From Chthonomonadaceae bacterium (lineage in GTDB: Bacteria > Armatimonadota > Fimbriimonadia > Fimbriimonadales > Fimbriimonadaceae): DNA of 64,000 nt. Of this stretch, positions 60,588 to 64,000 are shown piece after piece. Under the pieces are notes generated by a model, which did not search any database, was not told the origin of the DNA, and saw only the letters and a program-made list of their open reading frames with translations. The stretch is taken from NCBI GenBank assembly GCA_015709495.1, contig CP054189.1, positions 620,001 to 684,000 on the forward strand, given 5' to 3'. Position 1 is the stretch's first letter. Every line of letters begins with the position of its first letter. Position numbers and translations under genes: made by a program.

Positions 60588-61718
60588 ATGAACTTCGACT
60601 CACGCACGCTGGCTAAGCTTGACTCTGAATACGACGGTTATCTCGAAGGACCGGCCGTCGACGAGTTTCTCAGGGACTTCGGCATCAAGTTCGCCGCGGG
60701 GCACTGGTGCGCCGGAGAGTTCTTCGACCGGTTCTGCCCCGTCGGCTATAACTCCGACAACCCCGACTTCGACAACTCCGTCGTCGCCCAGATTGAACGG
60801 GTCGCAAAGGCAGGAATCGCCGGAATCGAGTTCCACGAGGCGGTTTTCCTCAACCCAGATGGATCGGTGAACCACGCCGAACTGCAGGCAGTGAAGGACG
60901 CCCTGAAGACGTTCGACGTGATCCCCACGAACATGAACTTCAACACCTGGACGAACCCTCAATACAAGTTCGGCGGGATCACGCACCCGGACGCGGGAGT
61001 TCGGAAGGCTTGCCTTTCGCAGATCCACAAGGGAGTGGACCTCGCCAAGGAACTCAGTTGCGTGTCCTGCAACTTGTGGCCCGGCTCTGACGGCTGGGAT
61101 TACCACTTCGAGGTCGATTACGGCCAGAGACTGCGCTGGTACATCGAGGGCAATACAGAAATCGCCGAGCACTGCGACCGAAACGGCCTCAAATTCGGGA
61201 ACGAGTCCAAACAGAAGGAACCCCGCGAAGGCAACATGATCATCAACACCGTCGCCAAGGCTGCGCTGGTGGCGCTCGAGGTGAACAAGAACCTCGGTAA
61301 GACGGTCATGGGGGTCGTCATCGACTACGGGCACGAGCAAATGGTAGGGAACACTCCGGCCGACTCCCTTTATCTGCTCAAGACGATGGGCGTGCCAATT
61401 GCCAACTTCCACATCAACGGCGCGAAGTTTAACTCGAACGACGAAGACCGCATCGCCGGGACGGACGACATCTGGAGGTTGGTCGAGTTCTGCTACGCCG
61501 CCGTCGACACGGAATACGACGGTTGGTTTGGCGAAGATCAGTTCACCTACCGCACGGAGCAGGTGGAGTCGATGGCGCTCTCGCGCGAGTTCTTTGCGAA
61601 TTGCATGAAGAAGGCGCTGAAGATTTATGCCAAGAAGTCGGAATTGGAGATTGCCCAGGCAACGGGCGATGCAGGGAAGGTGATTCAAGTAGTGAAGAAG
61701 GCCATTTACTGCGGATAG
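60588..61718 (+). CDS. Xylose-isomerase-like TIM-barrel protein
   Basis: 376-residue protein of the xylose isomerase-like (AP endonuclease 2) TIM-barrel superfamily. Features that fit: KFAAGHWCAGEFFDRF near the start, GIAGIEFHEAVF, LKFGNESKQKEPREG and VMGVVIDYGHEQM, with acidic and His residues that could bind two metals at the barrel mouth. It is closer to sugar isomerases than to endonuclease IV, but the substrate is not determined. AGGGAG lies 6 bases before the ATG and is buried in a hairpin. No terminator seen after it. Confidence 0.72.
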   Translation: MNFDSRTLAKLDSEYDGYLEGPAVDEFLRDFGIKFAAGHWCAGEFFDRFCPVGYNSDNPDFDNSVVAQIERVAKAGIAGIEFHEAVFLNPDGSVNHAELQAVKDALKTFDVIPTNMNFNTWTNPQYKFGGITHPDAGVRKACLSQIHKGVDLAKELSCVSCNLWPGSDGWDYHFEVDYGQRLRWYIEGNTEIAEHCDRNGLKFGNESKQKEPREGNMIINTVAKAALVALEVNKNLGKTVMGVVIDYGHEQMVGNTPADSLYLLKTMGVPIANFHINGAKFNSNDEDRIAGTDDIWRLVEFCYAAVDTEYDGWFGEDQFTYRTEQVESMALSREFFANCMKKALKIYAKKSELEIAQATGDAGKVIQVVKKAIYCG

Positions 61719-61782
61719 CGGCGACTCGTGACGCCCTCTATTCACTAGTAAATGAAGAAATCAACCGCAGAAACTGCGACAC

Positions 61783-62349
61783 TTGTCTGCTATACCGGCA
61801 CAAGTGCCGCACGACCTTGAGATCAAATATGGGCTGACGGCTCAAGAACTGCTCGATGCGATCAACCGGAGTTTCCGGCTGAAGGTTGCTCTTGAGGGGG
61901 CGGTGGCCGAGGTCCACTTCGAGCGCAAGCTGAAGGTCGCGACGCGAGAAGGATGGCTTTCCAGCTACGAAGGCTTCGACATCGACGGAAAGCACGATTT
62001 CAGCGCGGAAACGCTGAGGCACACGGAGATCAGGGTTGAGGTGAAAACGGTTCGCAACGGTCCCAAGCTGCAAGTGGAGCTACAGAAGACCCGAGCCGCT
62101 AAGGGCGATCCATCGAGCCGATACTACAACCGCGACCACTTCGATCTCGCCGCCGTCTGTATGGGAAGGGCCACGGGCGAATGGAGCGAGTTCAGGTACG
62201 CGCTATGCATGGAGCTTCCTTCCCACAAGCTCCACGGGGACAAGCTTCAGGTTATGCATCCGATCACGCTCGAGGAAGGTTTACCCGTCCGTTGGTTTGG
62301 GAGATTACAGGACGCAATCGACGCCTATGAAAGACTTGCTGGTCTATAA
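61783..62349 (+). CDS. Putative restriction endonuclease (PD-(D/E)XK-like)
   Basis: 188 residues if started at TTG 61783 (GTG 61804 is an alternative; no ATG is available). I do not recognise the family. The middle fits a PD-(D/E)XK nuclease: Glu in [13 protein letters not shown], Asp68 and Asp72 in IDGKHDF, then E86-V-K88 in VEVKT, and a [10 protein letters not shown] strand-helix further on, as in many restriction enzymes. It overlaps the following DNA methyltransferase by 23 bases, the usual type II arrangement. The nuclease call is an inference from context and motif; DNA cleavage is not shown. Confidence 0.62.
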   Translation: MSAIPAQVPHDLEIKYGLTAQELLDAINRSFRLKVALEGAVAEVHFERKLKVATREGWLSSYEGFDIDGKHDFSAETLRHTEIRVEVKTVRNGPKLQVELQKTRAAKGDPSSRYYNRDHFDLAAVCMGRATGEWSEFRYALCMELPSHKLHGDKLQVMHPITLEEGLPVRWFGRLQDAIDAYERLAGL

Positions 62350-63247
62350 GACGGAACTCGGAGAGATGCACTGCGCGGACAGCTTGGCTTTCATGCGCGG
62401 GCTCAAAGAGGCGTCGGTGGACCTCGTGATGACATCGCCGCCGTACGCCCTGCACTTCAAGAAGGAATATGGCAACGCGGATCAGCACGAATACATCGCT
62501 TGGATGCTTCCGTTCGCCGCCGAGATCAAGCGAATCCTCAAGCCCGAGGGCAGCTTCGTTCTGAACATTGGTGGAGCCTGGACGCCGGGAAAGCCCGTTC
62601 GGTCGCTTTACCACTTCCGCCTGCTTCTGGCACTGTGCGACAAGGTGGGCTTCCATCTCGCGCAGGAAATGTTCTGGTACAACCCGGCGAAGATGCCCGC
62701 GCCCGCCGAGTGGGTCAACGTTCAGCGAATCCGGGTCAAGGATTCGGTCGAATACCTGTTCTGGCTCTCGAAAACAGCCCGACCAAAGGCCAACAACAAC
62801 AACGTGCTTCTCCCGTATAGCCGCGATATGCAGCGGCTTGTCGCCAGGGGAGTGAAGCAGACCGTGCGACCGTCGGGCCACGTAATCAAGAGCTCGTTTA
62901 CGTCCGAAAACGCCGGGTCGATCCCCAGCAATCTGATCCAATGCGGAAACAACGAGAGCAATAGCAATTACATTCGGGGGTCCAAGGAGAAAGGAACCCA
63001 GATTCACCCCGCCCGGATTCCGGCCGAGCTGCCCAGGTTCTTCATTCGTTTCCTCACCGACCCTGGCGACCTTGTGCTGGACCCGTTTGCGGGTAGCAAT
63101 ACGACTGGAGCAGTCGCCGAGACTCTTGGTCGGCGTTGGCTGGGCGTGGAAATCAACGAGTCGTATGCCCGAGATTCGGAGCTAAGGTTTTCAGACCCTG
63201 ATCTGCTTCGCAACGGTCAGGTCAAGCTCCAAGAGTCGTTGCTTTGA
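62327..63247 (+). CDS. Type II DNA methyltransferase, M.PvuII-like (N4-cytosine)
   Basis: 306 residues from ATG 62327. Beta-class order: TSPPY at 36-40 (motif IV) precedes [10 protein letters not shown] at 252-261 (AdoMet-binding motif I). SPPY rather than DPPY points to N4-cytosine. From memory of M.PvuII the two share many blocks: KKEYGN, QHEY, GGA, EWVN, IRVKD, SKT, RPSGH, GSIP.NL.Q, HPAR, FFIR, GSNTTG.VAE. M.PvuII modifies CAGCTG. The gene overlaps the putative nuclease upstream. Specificity needs a sequence search or methylome data. Confidence 0.88.
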   Translation: MKDLLVYKTELGEMHCADSLAFMRGLKEASVDLVMTSPPYALHFKKEYGNADQHEYIAWMLPFAAEIKRILKPEGSFVLNIGGAWTPGKPVRSLYHFRLLLALCDKVGFHLAQEMFWYNPAKMPAPAEWVNVQRIRVKDSVEYLFWLSKTARPKANNNNVLLPYSRDMQRLVARGVKQTVRPSGHVIKSSFTSENAGSIPSNLIQCGNNESNSNYIRGSKEKGTQIHPARIPAELPRFFIRFLTDPGDLVLDPFAGSNTTGAVAETLGRRWLGVEINESYARDSELRFSDPDLLRNGQVKLQESLL

Positions 63248-63367
63248 CCAATCCGACCTTCAATATGGACATTGAAACGCTGATCTCTGTTGGGGAAGCG
63301 GACATTTGTGTCGGACGCTGTCGTCCAGAAAAGGAAGTTTTCGAGATTGCCGATTGAAGCCCACTCC

Positions 63368-63907
63368 GTGATCATTTCCACCTCACGCCTCACCATCCGC
63401 CCGTGGACCTTCGACGACCTCGAAGCGTTCTTTGCCGTCTATGGCGATCCCAAGGTTATGGAACCGCTCCTCGCCACCGCCATTGGGTCACTTGAAGAAG
63501 CAGAGGAACGGATGGCCAAGAACTTTCAAACCGCAGAGTCTTATCCACCTGGTTTGGGGTTCTGGGCTATTGAACGGACCGAAGATGCGCGGGTTGTCGG
63601 TTCGCTCATTCTGAAGCCGCTCCCCCAAGACACGCGGGTCGAGGTCGGGTGGCACTTAGGAAGCGCCTATTGGGGCAACGGGTACGCCACCGAAGCCGGG
63701 GGAGCTGCCCTCAGATATGGATTTGAAACGAGGGGCCTTGAGGAGATATTCGCCATTGTGAGGGCCGAAAACGATAAATCCCTCGCCGTTTGCGACCGGA
63801 TTGGCCTAAAGTTCCTCGAACTGACCGATCGTTACCATGACCTGACGCTCAGGCTCTACGGCCTCACCCGGGACGAATGGAACATTTCTTGCAGTCAGAG
63901 TGCCTAG
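63368..63907 (+). CDS. GNAT acetyltransferase (RimJ/RimL-like)
   Basis: 179 residues from GTG 63368 (MIISTSRLTIRPWTFDDLEA with Met replacing Val), the normal start of this family; a TTG at 63290 would add 26 residues. The acetyl-CoA-binding region is YWGNGYATEAGGAALRYGF and the later NDKSLAVCDRIGLKFLE is also typical of RimJ/RimL-like N-acetyltransferases. Substrate unknown. It follows the restriction-modification genes after 120 bases that hold no other gene. Confidence 0.83.
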   Translation: MIISTSRLTIRPWTFDDLEAFFAVYGDPKVMEPLLATAIGSLEEAEERMAKNFQTAESYPPGLGFWAIERTEDARVVGSLILKPLPQDTRVEVGWHLGSAYWGNGYATEAGGAALRYGFETRGLEEIFAIVRAENDKSLAVCDRIGLKFLELTDRYHDLTLRLYGLTRDEWNISCSQSA

Positions 63908-63934
63908 TTGGCTCGTAGCTAACTTGGGGAATCC

Positions 63935-64000
63935 ATGCCACACATTCATCTGATCACCAGCGCCGACCTCGTTGAAAACGTGGACATCCCCGACATCCTC
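63935..64000 (+). CDS. Tautomerase/CHMI-like protein, 3' end cut by window
   Basis: Only 22 codons are visible: MPHIHLITSADLVENVDIPD then IL. Pro2 after the initiator Met, and the pattern MPH-x-hydrophobic followed by a DIP segment, recall 5-carboxymethyl-2-hydroxymuconate isomerase-like tautomerases, whose N-terminal Pro is catalytic. GGGGAATCC lies before the ATG. Too short for certainty. Confidence 0.45.
   Translation, partial: MPHIHLITSADLVENVDIPDIL

Noticed and set aside
61752-61820. 22-codon ATG frame ([16 protein letters not shown] start) before the putative nuclease
   Set aside because: It is out of frame with the nuclease, has no ribosome binding site, and could at most be a leader peptide without support.
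1-64000. CRISPR arrays, insertion sequences or prophage segments
   Set aside because: No regularly spaced repeats, no transposase or integrase motifs and no terminal inverted repeats were seen.

Overview
The window looks like a chromosomal stretch of a GC-rich bacterium from the Armatimonadota, probably Fimbriimonadia-like. This is an inference: no rRNA is present. It rests on a DUF1559 prepilin-like protein whose N-terminus (FTLIELLVVIAIIAILAAI, then FPVFAQAK) is typical of that phylum, on a large secreted propeller/Ig-like protein, on a bacterial tricorn protease, and on very compact gene packing. No rRNA, tRNA, CRISPR array, transposase or prophage gene was found.

Layout. 1-3.6 kb: pstS (5' end cut), pstC, pstA and an MlaE-type permease, with no ATPase gene beside them. 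3.6-5.6 kb (minus): der and tmk. 5.7-9.9 kb: pepF, pyk, an FtsB-like septation protein and a secreted protein. 9.9-12.1 kb (minus): a Y-family DNA polymerase followed by two related small membrane-anchored proteins. 12.2-19.2 kb: ileS, lspA, a small membrane protein and tricorn protease, ending in a strong bidirectional terminator. 19.3-21.5 kb (minus): a large secreted protein. 21.9-32.4 kb: respiratory complex I genes nuoG-H-J-K-L-M-(URO-D-like)-N. 32.4-34.8 kb: a DUF1800 protein and a small basic protein (minus), divergent from a Fur/Zur-family regulator across a palindromic operator. 34.9-41.2 kb: aconitase, a double PrcB-domain protein, a phosphofructokinase with pyrophosphate-type residues and an MFS transporter. 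41.2-44.7 kb (minus): nuoE and nuoF, separated by a prepilin-like gene and a small membrane protein. 44.7-55.2 kb: an exopolysaccharide locus (nucleotide-sugar dehydrogenase, two epimerases, TagA-type and GT4 glycosyltransferases, a Wzc-like protein, polymerase, flippase) arranged around a divergent promoter region. 55.2-56.9 kb (minus): an M24 peptidase and ndk. 57-60.6 kb: a four-gene ABC cassette in two ATPase/permease pairs, then a xylose-isomerase-like protein. 61.8-63.2 kb: a candidate type II restriction-modification pair. The window ends with a GNAT acetyltransferase and the start of a tautomerase-like gene.

Functional picture: central carbon metabolism and NADH respiration (pyruvate kinase, probable PPi-dependent PFK, aconitase, most of complex I), phosphate uptake, surface polysaccharide export, and DNA defence. 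The strongest hunt results are: (1) an M.PvuII-like methyltransferase next to an unrecognised PD-(D/E)XK-like protein, with the hexamer CAGCTG apparently absent from the whole 64 kb; (2) six start codons preceded by a -10-like hexamer only 5-6 nt upstream, which points to leaderless transcription; (3) a hairpin that buries the ribosome binding site of the isomerase gene; (4) a palindromic operator shared by the Fur/Zur gene and a small-protein gene.
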